Assembly: GCF_024218775.1 (NCBI RefSeq)
Contig: NZ_CP100404.1
Location: 558,001 to 622,000 of the forward strand
DNA length: 64,000 nucleotides
Direction: 5' to 3'
DNA from: Haloarcula marina
GTDB taxonomy: Archaea > Halobacteriota > Halobacteria > Halobacteriales > Haloarculaceae
Of the stretch, positions 43,771 through 52,271 are shown in pieces. Numbering within the stretch: position 1 is the stretch's first letter; the number at the start of each line of letters is the position of its first letter. Below the pieces are notes generated by a model. The model made no database searches, was not told the DNA's origin, and was given only the letters and a program-made list of their open reading frames with translations. The position numbers were made by a program, and so were the translations under genes.

Positions 43771-43779
43771 AAATTAATC
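43771..43779 (+). promoter_or_regulatory. TATA box of the trmB-type gene
   Basis: AAATTAATC, centred about 28 bases before the ATG at 43804. This decides that start over an upstream in-frame codon at 43747. Confidence 0.5.
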
Positions 43780-43803
43780 GCAACGCTGATACAACATTAT
43801 ATC

Positions 43804-44853
43804 ATGGACGATTCGACGCTCGCGGATAGACTCACCGAACTGGGCCTCTCGGAGAAAGAGGTCGACACGTATCTCTCGATACTTCGGAACGGCGAGGCGA
43901 AGGCCAGTGAAATCGCGGACGACACGGGCGTATCGAAACGGTACGTCTACAGCATCAGCGAATCGCTGGAGAAGCGGGGCTTCGTCGAAGTCAGCGACCA
44001 CGTCGTTCCGACGACGATACGCGCCCGTCCACCCTCGGAAGTCATCGAGGCGCTGTCGGACCAACTGGAGGAGATGGGGTCGGCGCTGGACGAGCGTTAC
44101 TCTGACACGGAGCGGGACATCCAGCAGTTCGACGTCATCAAGTCCCGGGTCACCGTCGTCAAACGGCTGACCGAGTACCTCTCGAACGCGGAAAACGAGG
44201 TCATGCTGTCGGTCCCGGAGCAGTACCTCTCTGAGGTTTCGGCGGAACTGAAAGCCGCCGTCGACCGCGGCGTGATGGTCCTCCTCATCGTTAGCTCTAC
44301 GAGCGATATCGACCCCGACGCTATCGCCGGATGCGCCTCGGTCGTGCGCGCTCACGAACCGGATATGCCGATTATCCTCACCATCGACGGCACGTTCGGC
44401 GTCGTCGTCCCCGCGGAGATGATAATCCGGTCGAACTCCGAACAGCGGGCCATCGCGTTCGGCCAGCAACAGATCGTCCCGATAATCTCCGGGGCGTTCC
44501 TCGGCAACTACTGGCCGATGGCCGAGGAGTGTTACGTCGACGAACCGCTGCCGCTCCCCGCCACGTACGGTAACTTCAGGGCCGCGGTGCTACAGGCGAC
44601 GCTCCGCCTGCGCGACGATTCCCCGGTCGCCATCGAGGCGGCGGTCCAACCCGTCCGAGCGACCGACCGACGGGAGCAGGTCACGGGCACCGTGGTCGAC
44701 ACGCGACAGGGACTCGTCGAACCGAAGACGAACTCCTACCCCATCGAACACACTCTCGTCGTCGACACCGGCGAAGAGACGGTGACCGTCGGCGGTCCCG
44801 GGTCGTTCCTCGAAGACTACGAGACGACCGAAGTGACGCTCACCGAACCCTAA
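43804..44853 (+). CDS. TrmB-family sugar-sensing transcriptional regulator
   Basis: A 349-residue regulator. Residues 1-75 form a winged helix-turn-helix (LADRLTELGLSEKEVDTYLS, then GEAKASEIADDTGVSKRYVY). Residues ~75-110 are a coiled-coil linker (IEALSDQLEEMGSALDERYS). The remainder is the TrmB sugar-binding domain, including VEPKTNSYPIEHTLVVDTGE near the C-terminus. Family members repress or activate sugar uptake and glycolytic genes and release DNA on binding maltose, glucose or related ligands. It is divergent from the GH15 gene. Confidence 0.9.
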   Translation: MDDSTLADRLTELGLSEKEVDTYLSILRNGEAKASEIADDTGVSKRYVYSISESLEKRGFVEVSDHVVPTTIRARPPSEVIEALSDQLEEMGSALDERYSDTERDIQQFDVIKSRVTVVKRLTEYLSNAENEVMLSVPEQYLSEVSAELKAAVDRGVMVLLIVSSTSDIDPDAIAGCASVVRAHEPDMPIILTIDGTFGVVVPAEMIIRSNSEQRAIAFGQQQIVPIISGAFLGNYWPMAEECYVDEPLPLPATYGNFRAAVLQATLRLRDDSPVAIEAAVQPVRATDRREQVTGTVVDTRQGLVEPKTNSYPIEHTLVVDTGEETVTVGGPGSFLEDYETTEVTLTEP

Positions 44854-44917
44854 CGCCGACTCGGTCCGGTCGTCGCATCCGACAAACGACGCGGTCGAAC
44901 GCCACTACCACGCCCGC

Positions 44918-45115
44918 ATGGACACCAAACCCGGCGGGAGCAGTCAGGCGGGCGGTGACGTGCTCGACCGCCTCCGGCGACTCGACGGGTCCACGCCGGT
45001 CGGCGCCACGGGGTCCGACTGGGTCGTCCGCCCGGTGGACGGTTCGTACTCCGGCGACGAAGCGTCCTTCCTCCGGTTCATTCTCGATACTATCGAGGGG
45101 CGGCCGGGGAGATAA
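44918..45115 (+). CDS. Small hypothetical protein
   Basis: A 65-residue protein: MDTKPGGSSQAGGDVLDRLR, then RLDGSTPVGATGSDWVVRPV and GSYSGDEASFLRFILDTIEG. The C-terminal half looks like a folded acidic helix. No known motif. Probable but unproven gene in the 346-base space between the regulator and the convergent quinone reductase gene; I see nothing else there. Confidence 0.4.
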   Translation: MDTKPGGSSQAGGDVLDRLRRLDGSTPVGATGSDWVVRPVDGSYSGDEASFLRFILDTIEGRPGR

Positions 45116-45199
45116 CCGACGGCGGATTCTCGTCACTCGACGAGTGGCTATCGCATCGCAGCGGGCAGGTCGACGCCGAGTAAAACGTGCCGTCGTCGC

Positions 45200-46264
45200 T
45201 CAGGCCGTCGCGAGCAGGTCCTCGGGCGGTTCGCCCGGGAGGTCGTCGCGGTCGTGGGCGGCCTCGAAGTCCAGGTCCGGCCCCATCGCGACGATGCGAC
45301 TCGGGGTCACGTCGGGGTGCGTGGTGTAGTAGTGTTCCTTGATGTGGTCCATGTTCACCGTCTCCGCGACGCCCGGCGACTCACGGGTCGGGTCGCTCCC
45401 CGTTCGTTCGTCCGGCGCCCCCTCGCTTCGTTCGGCGACGCCGGTCTGGTAGAGGTCCCGGAGGTACGGCCAGAGGTTGTCGTACTCGCGGATGTACTGG
45501 TGGTTGCACATGAAGTGCGTGTGGTACACTTGGTCGAAGCGCACCAGCGTCGTGAACATGCAGATGTCCGCCTCGGTGAGTCGGTCGCCCGCGAGGTAGC
45601 GCTGGTCGGCCAGCACGTCGTCCCAGTGGTCCAGCGCGTCGAACAACTCGGTCACGGCCTCGTCGTACGCGTTCTGCGATTTCGCGAACCCGGCGCGGTA
45701 GACGCCGTTGTTGATGGGGTCGTAGATGTCGCCGATGATGCGGTCGACCTCGTCCCGATACCCCTCCGGGTAGAGGTCCACGTCGTGCTCGGCCACGTCG
45801 TCGAACTCGGTGTCGAGCATCCGCAGAATCTCCTCGGACTCGTTGTTGACGATGGTCTCCTCCTGTTTGTCCCACAGGACGGGGACCGTCACTCGGCAGG
45901 TGGCGTCGGGGTCGGCTTTCACGTACAGTTCTCGCAGGTACTCGGCACCGTACAGTGAGTCCTCGGTACAGCCCGCCTTCTCGGGCGTGAACTGCCAGCC
46001 GTCCTCGGCGCGGAACGGGTCCACCACGTCGACGCTGATGGCGTCGTCCAGCCCCTTGAGCGCGCGGACGAGCAGGGTCCGGTGCGCCCACGGGCACGCG
46101 TAGGAGACGTAAAGGTGGTAGCGCCCGGCTTCCGGCTTGAAGCGCGCGTCGGGGTCGTCCTCGATGCTGTCTCGGAAGGTGGTGTCTTGCCGGTCGAACT
46201 CGCCGTCCTCGGTCGTACTCTCGTAGGCGTCGGTCCGCCACTCGCCGTCGACGAGCATGTTCAT
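45200..46264 (-). CDS. Glutathionyl-hydroquinone reductase family (Xi-class GST)
   Basis: A 354-residue cytoplasmic protein. The thioredoxin-fold domain has LYVSYACPWAHRTLLVRALK with the catalytic Cys of the ECM4/YqjG (Xi) class, then VPVLWDKQEETIVNNESEEI. The helical domain includes NNGVYRAGFAKSQNAYDEAV and LTEADICMFTTLVRFDQVYH, also class-specific. The family reduces thiol conjugates of hydroquinones. Haloarchaea make gamma-glutamylcysteine instead of glutathione, so that is the likely thiol. Confidence 0.87.
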   Translation of the reverse strand: MNMLVDGEWRTDAYESTTEDGEFDRQDTTFRDSIEDDPDARFKPEAGRYHLYVSYACPWAHRTLLVRALKGLDDAISVDVVDPFRAEDGWQFTPEKAGCTEDSLYGAEYLRELYVKADPDATCRVTVPVLWDKQEETIVNNESEEILRMLDTEFDDVAEHDVDLYPEGYRDEVDRIIGDIYDPINNGVYRAGFAKSQNAYDEAVTELFDALDHWDDVLADQRYLAGDRLTEADICMFTTLVRFDQVYHTHFMCNHQYIREYDNLWPYLRDLYQTGVAERSEGAPDERTGSDPTRESPGVAETVNMDHIKEHYYTTHPDVTPSRIVAMGPDLDFEAAHDRDDLPGEPPEDLLATA

Positions 46265-46437
46265 CGTGCCCTCAGGTAGGCGTCCGACGCGGATAAACAC
46301 CCGAGAGAGGTAACGTCAGTGTCACCACAGACCGACCCGCTGTCGGCGCTCGCGGGTGTGTCTCTCCCGCACGATATGGCGGCGGCCCTTCGAAGCCCTT
46401 ATTGTGGCGCTCGGCCACGTTTCGGCCAAGAGTACCT

Positions 46438-46971
46438 ATGTCGGACAAACCCGCCTCGATGTACCGGGACATCGACAAGCCCTCGTACACCCGGCGCGAG
46501 TACATCACGGGCATCCCCGGTTCGAAGATTGCACAGCACGAGATGGGCCGCAAGGTCGCTGACAAGGACGCGTACCCCGTCCAAATCAGCCTCATCGTCG
46601 AGGAGTCCGTCCAGCTCCGTCACGGCTCGCTGGAGGCCTCCCGCCTGTCGGCCAACCGCCACCTCATCAAGCAAATCGGCGAGGAGGGCGACTACCGCAT
46701 GACCCTGCGGAAGTTCCCCCACCAGGTCCTGCGCGAGAACAAGCAGGCGACCGGTGCCGGGGCCGACCGTGTTTCCGACGGGATGCGACAGGCCTTCGGG
46801 AAAATCGTCGGCACCGCCGCCCGGATTCAGGCCGGTGAGCGCCTGTTCACGGCGTACTGCAACGTCGAGGACGCCGAACACGTCAAGGAGGCGTTCCGTC
46901 GCGCGTACAACAAGATTACGCCGTCCTGCCGCATCAAGGTCGAGCGCGGCGAAGAACTGCTCATCGCGTAG
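46438..46971 (+). CDS. rpl10e: Large-subunit ribosomal protein L10e (uL16)
   Basis: A 177-residue protein beginning [20 protein letters not shown] and continuing [17 protein letters not shown], diagnostic of archaeal L10e (universal uL16). It contacts tRNA and the peptidyl-transferase region of the 50S subunit. [20 protein letters not shown] is the conserved loop near the active site. The ATG at 46438 is fixed by the conserved N-terminus. Confidence 0.95.
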   Translation: MSDKPASMYRDIDKPSYTRREYITGIPGSKIAQHEMGRKVADKDAYPVQISLIVEESVQLRHGSLEASRLSANRHLIKQIGEEGDYRMTLRKFPHQVLRENKQATGAGADRVSDGMRQAFGKIVGTAARIQAGERLFTAYCNVEDAEHVKEAFRRAYNKITPSCRIKVERGEELLIA

Positions 46972-47197
46972 AGCCGCTTTTATTTCGGGGGATTTCCACG
47001 GGCCGTCGGCCCTTCGGGAACCTCCCGTTGCAAAAATTTGGGAAAACCTGCCGGAGCGCAGCGGCGGCAGGTTCGTCAGCGCTTGCTCTGTCGGTGGTTC
47101 GCGCGACGGAGCGCGCTCACGGTCACCGCCAGCCTCGGGCACGGTCACGTCTCTCGGGGCCGAAATTGTATTGAGCTAACACGTCGTAGTGTCCCAC

Positions 47198-47401
47198 ATG
47201 GTACTCAGATTACTACTGCTCGTGGTCGCCGTCGTCGAACTGCTCGCGCCGAAGCAGATGGTCGACTTCTGGATGAACCTCGCGGCCGAGGACGGCGACG
47301 TGGAGCTGAAACCGTGGGTGTACAGCATCGCGCGGGCGGAGGGTGCGGTCATCCTCGCGTGGCTCGTGCTCAGCGGTCGGGGTGGCGACAGCGAGGAGTG
47401 A
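47198..47401 (+). CDS. Small two-helix membrane protein
   Basis: A 67-residue protein with a first helix VLRLLLLVVAVVELL and a second GAVILAWLVLSG, separated by PKQMVDFWMNLAAEDGDVEL. The P-K-Q-x-V-x-F-W pattern occurs in small haloarchaeal membrane proteins of unknown function. Start ATG at 47198, or a GTG three codons upstream. The 226-base region before it contains only an imperfect CCTGCCG/CGGCAGG hairpin near 47050. Confidence 0.55.
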   Translation: MVLRLLLLVVAVVELLAPKQMVDFWMNLAAEDGDVELKPWVYSIARAEGAVILAWLVLSGRGGDSEE

Positions 47402-47445
47402 CCGGACGCCAGCGGATTTTTGCCGGTGCGCGCTAACTCGGAGCC

Positions 47446-48309
47446 ATGCTTGACCTCGCCGTCGCGACCCGCGCCGAGACGTTCGAGCGGATGCGGGACC
47501 CGCTGGCCGCCCGAGACATCGCCGTCGGCCACGTCGAGACGAGCGAGCGCGCCGTCTCCCTGACCGAGAACCCGTTCGACGGCTACGACGTTGGGTTCGT
47601 CTACCCGTCGCGCATCATGGAGGGAGCCGTCGCCGACGCGATGCTCGACGTGCCGTGGGTGAACGACCGCGAGGCCATCCTGCGCTCGCGCAACAAGGCC
47701 GACGTGCTCACGCGACTCGGCCGAGCAGACGTACCGGTCCCCGACTCTGTCATGGTGTCGAACCCGGCCGACGAGGCGGCCCTCGCGGCGGCGTTCGAGC
47801 GACTCGACCCGCCGGTGGTCGTCAAGCCCAACTCCACGACTCGGGGCGTCGGCGTCACGACGGTCCACGACCTCGATTCCTTCCTCGGCGTCGCGGACTA
47901 TCTCGATTTGGTTCACGACTACCGCGCGACGGGCGACCGGTCGTTTCTGGTGCAGGAGTACCTCCCGGACGCGCGGGACTACCGCGCGATGGTCGTCGAC
48001 GGCGAGTTCGTCGGTGCGGTCGAACGCCGACTCCCCGCCGACGCGCGCGAACGCGGCCGCTGGAAGCACAACGTCCACCGCGGGGCCGAGGCGAACGGGG
48101 TGGACCTCCCGGACGCCCTCCGAACGCTCGCCGAGCGAACCGCCGCGGTGCTGGACATCCCGTACCTCGGCGTGGACTTGCTCGTGACCGAGGACCGCGC
48201 GGTGGTCAACGAGACGAACGCGCGGCCGACCATCGACAGCGCGACGAAGTACGAAGACGGGTTCTGGGACGATTTGGCGGGGCTAATTCGGCGGACTGCG
48301 GAGCGGTAA
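47446..48309 (+). CDS. RimK-type ATP-grasp ligase
   Basis: A 287-residue ATP-grasp enzyme. RSRNKADVLTRLGRADVPVP starts the ATP domain, followed by PPVVVKPNSTTRGVGVTTVH (phosphate-binding lysine and glycine loop), FLVQEYLPDARDYRAMVVDG, RGRWKHNVHRGAEANGVDLP and a metal-binding VVNETNARPTIDSATKYE. RimK-like ligases add amino acids, usually glutamate, to proteins or cofactors. Candidate roles include cofactor (pterin or F420) glutamylation or amino-acid modification; neighbours do not settle it. Confidence 0.8.
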   Translation: MLDLAVATRAETFERMRDPLAARDIAVGHVETSERAVSLTENPFDGYDVGFVYPSRIMEGAVADAMLDVPWVNDREAILRSRNKADVLTRLGRADVPVPDSVMVSNPADEAALAAAFERLDPPVVVKPNSTTRGVGVTTVHDLDSFLGVADYLDLVHDYRATGDRSFLVQEYLPDARDYRAMVVDGEFVGAVERRLPADARERGRWKHNVHRGAEANGVDLPDALRTLAERTAAVLDIPYLGVDLLVTEDRAVVNETNARPTIDSATKYEDGFWDDLAGLIRRTAER

Positions 48310-48319
48310 CGTCGTTCGA

Positions 48320-48353
48320 CCGGAGGCGAACGAAGTGAGCGTCCGGCCTTTTT
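48320..48353 (+). terminator. Hairpin plus T run after the ATP-grasp gene
   Basis: CCGGA at 48320-48324 pairs with TCCGG at 48342-48346, followed by CCTTTTT. It lies just after the stop at 48309 and before the convergent hsp20 gene. A second inverted repeat (CAGAGCG/CGCTCTG) sits at about 48363-48377. Confidence 0.4.
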
Positions 48354-48474
48354 CGCCGCCGTCAGAGCGACGCTCTGACGAGCCTTGCTTCGCTCAGCAA
48401 GACCACGTTTTTCAAGGAGCGGTCGCCGCAGGCGACCTGACGACGAAAAAGGTGGAGGGGGACGAAAGGCGACC

Positions 48475-48861
48475 CTACAACTCGATGTCCGCGGAGTCCT
48501 CTTCGCGGTCGAAGGTGACTTCGAGGACGCCGTTGTTGTACGTCGCCGCCGCGGAGTGTTCGTCGACCTGACTGGGGAGGGTGAGTCGTTCGTGGTACTC
48601 TCGCTGGTCGGTCCCGGCGTCGATAGTGAGGACCGTCCCGTCGCATTTCAGTTCGATGGCGTCCTTGTCCACGCCGGGGATGTCGGCGACGACGCGGATT
48701 TCGTCGGCTGTCTCGTGAACGTCCACGTGCAAGTCGGCACCGTCGGGCGTGCCGCCGCGTTCGATGTGTACGTCCCCTTCGGACCCCATCATCTCGTCCA
48801 TCATCCGCTCGATTTCACGGAAAAACTCGTCGAAAGGGTCGTCGTTATCGTCCCGTCTCAT
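48475..48861 (-). CDS. Hsp20/alpha-crystallin small heat-shock protein
   Basis: A 128-residue protein. The N-terminal ~35 residues are an amphipathic Met/Glu-rich helix. The alpha-crystallin domain follows (DLHVDVHETADEIRVVADIP then GVDKDAIELKCDG), with ATYNNGVLEVTF as the conserved G-x-L motif and a short IEL tail. It is an ATP-independent chaperone that holds unfolded proteins. Confidence 0.9.
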   Translation of the reverse strand: MRRDDNDDPFDEFFREIERMMDEMMGSEGDVHIERGGTPDGADLHVDVHETADEIRVVADIPGVDKDAIELKCDGTVLTIDAGTDQREYHERLTLPSQVDEHSAAATYNNGVLEVTFDREEDSADIEL

Positions 48862-49028
48862 CGGTGTGAGTGGGTACGTCGCTCTGTCTGAAAAGCCTTC
48901 TGACGCCCTCAGTCTTTGCTACGACGGCGGGTTGACAGTCGGTACGAACGATTCACTATGCGACAGGTACACACAGCATCGGTAGAAAATGGTCACAAAT
49001 AAACACACGTTGACGCAACTCCGAAAAC

Positions 49029-49036
49029 ACTTTACT
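49029..49036 (+). promoter_or_regulatory. TATA box of the gap gene
   Basis: ACTTTACT centred about 29 bases before the gap ATG at 49062. The 150 bases upstream are comparatively AT-rich and hold no gene. Confidence 0.4.
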
Positions 49037-49061
49037 GGGTACAAGCGGTTTTCTAGGCGGT

Positions 49062-50069
49062 ATGAGCGACCCAGTTCGTGTTGGCCTCAACGGCTTCGGC
49101 CGTATCGGCCGCAACGTATTCCGCGCTTCGCTGGAGAACGACGACGTCGAAATCGTCGGCATCAACGACGTGATGGACGACGACGAAATCGACTACTTCG
49201 CCCAGTACGACACCGTCATGGGCAACCTCGAAGGCGCGAGCGTCGACGACGGCGTCCTGACCGTCGACGGCACCGACTTCGAGGCGGGCGTCTTCCACGA
49301 GACGGACCCGACGGAACTCCCGTGGGACGACCTCGACGTCGACGTCGCGTTCGAGGCGACCGGTATCTTCCGCACGAAGGAAGACGCCAGCCAGCACCTC
49401 GAAGCGGGTGCCGACAAGGTCGTCATCTCCGCGCCGCCGAAAGGCGAGGAGCCGGTCAAGCAGATCGTCTACGGCGTCAACCACGACGAGTACGACGGCG
49501 AGGACATCGTCTCCAACGCCTCCTGTACGACCAACTCCATCACGCCCGTCGCGAAGGTGCTCGACCGTGAGTTCGGTATCAACGCGGGACAGCTGACGAC
49601 CGTCCACGCCTACACCGGCTCGCAGAACCTCATGGACGGCCCCAACAGCAAGCCGCGCCGCCGCCGCGCCGCCGCCGAGAACATCATCCCCACGTCGACC
49701 GGTGCCGCACAGGCGGCCACCGAGGTCCTGCCCGAACTTGAGGGGAAACTCGACGGGATGGCCATCCGCGTCCCGGTCCCGAACGGCTCTATCACGGAGT
49801 TCGTCGTGGACCTCGACGAGGAAGTGACGGAAGCCGACGTGAACGCCGCGTTCGAGGAAGCCGCCGAAGGCGAGATGGAAGGCGTCCTCGGTGTCACCAC
49901 GGAAGACGTCGTCTCGACGGACATCCTCGGCGACCCGTACTCCTCGCAGGTCGACCTCTCCTCGACGAACATCGTCAGCGGCATGACGAAGATTCTGACG
50001 TGGTACGACAACGAGTACGGCTTCTCGAACCGGATGCTCGACGTGGCGCAGTACATCACCGAGGAGTAG
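49062..50069 (+). CDS. gap: Type I glyceraldehyde-3-phosphate dehydrogenase
   Basis: A 335-residue bacterial-type (class I) enzyme. The NAD-binding VGLNGFGRIGRNVFRASLEN is at the N-terminus, with an Asn-Asp pair (GINDVMD) at the cofactor-specificity loop. The catalytic site is SNASCTTNSITPVAKVLD, followed by HAYTGSQNLMDGPN and a final WYDNEYGFSNRMLDV. It oxidises glyceraldehyde 3-phosphate to 1,3-bisphosphoglycerate. It is followed by pgk 118 bases downstream, so two consecutive glycolytic steps are linked. Confidence 0.95.
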   Translation: MSDPVRVGLNGFGRIGRNVFRASLENDDVEIVGINDVMDDDEIDYFAQYDTVMGNLEGASVDDGVLTVDGTDFEAGVFHETDPTELPWDDLDVDVAFEATGIFRTKEDASQHLEAGADKVVISAPPKGEEPVKQIVYGVNHDEYDGEDIVSNASCTTNSITPVAKVLDREFGINAGQLTTVHAYTGSQNLMDGPNSKPRRRRAAAENIIPTSTGAAQAATEVLPELEGKLDGMAIRVPVPNGSITEFVVDLDEEVTEADVNAAFEEAAEGEMEGVLGVTTEDVVSTDILGDPYSSQVDLSSTNIVSGMTKILTWYDNEYGFSNRMLDVAQYITEE

Positions 50070-50187
50070 GCCGTCGGCCACGCACCGTTTTTCACAGACC
50101 CGCCAGCGGCGGCGCTTTCGCGCACGTCGGTCGCTGGCCCGCGAGACTCGGAAACGCCTAAGCACGGGGCGGGTGTGTCTTCGCGTG

Positions 50188-51390
50188 ATGACCTTCCAGA
50201 CGCTCGACGACATCGAGGACGGACAGCGCGTCCTCGTCCGACTCGACCTCAACTCTCCGGTCGAGGACGGCGAGGTACGGGACAACCGGCGGTTCGACCG
50301 CCACGCCGAGACGATTCGCGAACTCGTCGACCGCGGATTCGAAACCGCCGTCATGGCCCATCAGGGCCGCCCGGGCCGTGACGACTTCATCTCGCTCTCC
50401 CAACACGCCGACATCCTCGAAGACCACATCGACAGCCCCGTCGACTTCGTCGCCGACACCTTCGGCGAGGACGCGCTGGCGGCCATCGACGACCTCTCGG
50501 GCGGGGACGTGCTCGTCTTGGAGAACACGCGGATGTGCGACGAGGAACTGCCCGAGGAAGACCCCGAGGTGAAAGCCGAGACGGAGTTCGTCCAGACCCT
50601 CGCCCCGGAGTTCGACGCGTACGTCAACGACGCCTACTCGGCGGCCCACCGCTCGCACGCCTCGCTCGTGGGCTTCCCGCTGGTGATGGACGCCTACGCG
50701 GGCCGCGTCATGGAGACGGAGTACGAGGCCAACACCGCCATCGCCGAGAAGGAGTTCGAGGGCAACGTCACGATGGTCGTCGGCGGCACCAAGGCGACGG
50801 ACGTCATCGACGTGATGACTCACTTGGACGAGAAGGTCGACGACTTCCTGCTGGGCGGCATCGCCGGCGAACTGTTCCTGCGCGCGGCCGATTACCCGGT
50901 CGGCTACGACATCGACGACGCCGACCTGTACGACCACCAGTGGGAGGCCAACAGCGAGAAAATCGAGTCGATGCTCGACGAACACCGCGACCAGATTACG
51001 CTCGCCGTCGACCTCGCGTACGAGGACGACGGGTCGCGCGCCGAGCAGTCCGTCGACGACATCGAGGAGAAGACCGTCTCCTACCTCGACGTGGGGAGCG
51101 AGACGGTCATGGAGTACTCGCCGATTATCCGTGACTCCGAGGCCGTCTTCGTGAAGGGCGCGCTCGGCATGTTCGAGGACGAGCGCTTCTCCGTCGGCAC
51201 GGCGGGCGTGCTGGAGGCCATCGCGGACACCGACTGCTTCTCGGTCGTCGGCGGCGGCGACACCTCTCGGGCTATCGAGATGTACGGGATGGAAGAAGAC
51301 GAGTTCGGCCACGTCTCCATCGCCGGGGGCGCGTACATCCGGGCGCTCACCGGCGCGGAACTCGTCGGCGTCGAAGTGCTACAGCGCTAA
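50188..51390 (+). CDS. pgk: Phosphoglycerate kinase
   Basis: A 400-residue kinase. Residues RLDLNSPVEDGEVRDNRRFD contain the substrate-binding RxDxN and R residues, and VMAHQGRPG is the HxGRP motif. LVLENTRMCDEE and VNDAYSAAHRSHASLVGF follow. VVGGTKATDVIDVM and the ATP-site glycine motif VVGGGDTSRAIEMYG are in the C-terminal lobe. It makes ATP and 3-phosphoglycerate. The archaeal form is usual length. Its 3' end overlaps a convergent small gene by 4 bases. Confidence 0.95.
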   Translation: MTFQTLDDIEDGQRVLVRLDLNSPVEDGEVRDNRRFDRHAETIRELVDRGFETAVMAHQGRPGRDDFISLSQHADILEDHIDSPVDFVADTFGEDALAAIDDLSGGDVLVLENTRMCDEELPEEDPEVKAETEFVQTLAPEFDAYVNDAYSAAHRSHASLVGFPLVMDAYAGRVMETEYEANTAIAEKEFEGNVTMVVGGTKATDVIDVMTHLDEKVDDFLLGGIAGELFLRAADYPVGYDIDDADLYDHQWEANSEKIESMLDEHRDQITLAVDLAYEDDGSRAEQSVDDIEEKTVSYLDVGSETVMEYSPIIRDSEAVFVKGALGMFEDERFSVGTAGVLEAIADTDCFSVVGGGDTSRAIEMYGMEEDEFGHVSIAGGAYIRALTGAELVGVEVLQR

Positions 51391-51542
51391 TCGCTGCGGT
51401 TGCGGTCGGTTTCTGCGTGGCGGCGTTTCCAGCCGTCTTCGGGGTCGTAAACGGCGACTGGTCGTTTCTCTCGCGGACGCATGCGACCGTGTCTGCGCGT
51501 CCAGTCACCGTCGTCGGGGTCGGGGGCAGCCATCTCAGGCAT
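51387..51542 (-). CDS. 51-residue protein with an internal repeat
   Basis: The minus strand from 51542 reads MPEMAAPDPDDGDWTRRHGR, then MRPREKRPVAVYDPEDGWKR and RHAETDRNRSD. Two similar units (DPDDGDWTRRHGR and DPEDGWKRRHAET) suggest an internal duplication of a short Trp/Arg/His motif. A TATA-like GAGTAAATT on this strand lies about 26 bases before the ATG, supporting expression. Overlaps the last codon region of pgk by 4 bases. Function unknown. Confidence 0.5.
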   Translation of the reverse strand: MPEMAAPDPDDGDWTRRHGRMRPREKRPVAVYDPEDGWKRRHAETDRNRSD

Positions 51543-51692
51543 ACACCACGATACGGCGCTCACGAGTAAATTACTTGTGGAAAATTACGAAACAAAATTA
51601 CTCGGTTCCGAGTTACTGACGGCGCGGGTCGCCGGAATCGGCGTCGCCGACCGAGCAGAAGTGCTTTCGGGACCACTTCCGTACGGGCGGGT

Positions 51693-52271
51693 ATGTTCAC
51701 TGGCATCGTCGAGGCCACCGGCGAGGTACAGGCAGTCGTAGACGACGAGGGCGGCCGACGGGTCCGCGTCGGCGCGCCGTTCGAGGGCCTCGCGCACGGT
51801 CAGTCCATCAGCGTCAGTGGGGCCTGCCTCACCGTCGAGGACTTCGCCGACGGGGAGTGGTTCGAGGTGTTCCTCGCCCGCGAGACGCTCGCCCGGACCT
51901 ACTTCGACGACCTCTCGGAGGGCGACGGGGTGAACCTCGAACGCGCGATGCCCGCCGACGGGCGCTTCGACGGCCACATCGTGCAGGGCCACGTCGACGC
52001 CACCGCCGAAGTCGTGGGCATCGAGCGAGAGGGTGAGGACTGGACGTTCACGTTCTCGCTTCCGGACGCCCAGCGCGACTACCTCGTGGAGAAGGGCTCT
52101 ATCACCGTCGACGGCATCAGCCTGACCGTCGCGGCGCGCGACGAGGACGGGTTCGACGTGGCGATTATCCCGACGACGTACGAGGAGACGACGCTCTCTG
52201 CGAAGTCCGTCGGCGACCCCGTCCATCTGGAAGTCGACGTGGTCGCGAAGTACGTCGAACAGCTCTGTTAG
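51693..52271 (+). CDS. ribE: Riboflavin synthase (alpha-subunit type)
   Basis: A 192-residue bacterial-type enzyme made of two lumazine-binding repeats. Repeat 1 starts MFTGIVEATGEVQAVVDDEG with SISVSGACLTVEDF, and repeat 2 starts FDGHIVQGHVDATAEVVGIE with GSITVDGISLTVAA. It converts two molecules of dimethyl-ribityllumazine to riboflavin. Presence of this type, rather than the archaeal RibC, is known in haloarchaea. It is convergent with and overlaps the prsW-like gene by 4 bases. Confidence 0.93.
   Translation: MFTGIVEATGEVQAVVDDEGGRRVRVGAPFEGLAHGQSISVSGACLTVEDFADGEWFEVFLARETLARTYFDDLSEGDGVNLERAMPADGRFDGHIVQGHVDATAEVVGIEREGEDWTFTFSLPDAQRDYLVEKGSITVDGISLTVAARDEDGFDVAIIPTTYEETTLSAKSVGDPVHLEVDVVAKYVEQLC

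Noticed and set aside
41390-43777. A 795-codon open frame on the plus strand opposite the cytoplasmic GH15 gene
   Set aside because: Antisense shadow of a clear enzyme; composition is not protein-like.
46972-47197. Region after ribosomal L10e considered as a small RNA gene
   Set aside because: It contains one imperfect hairpin and no promoter-like element or recognisable RNA family; it may simply be a 3' untranslated region.
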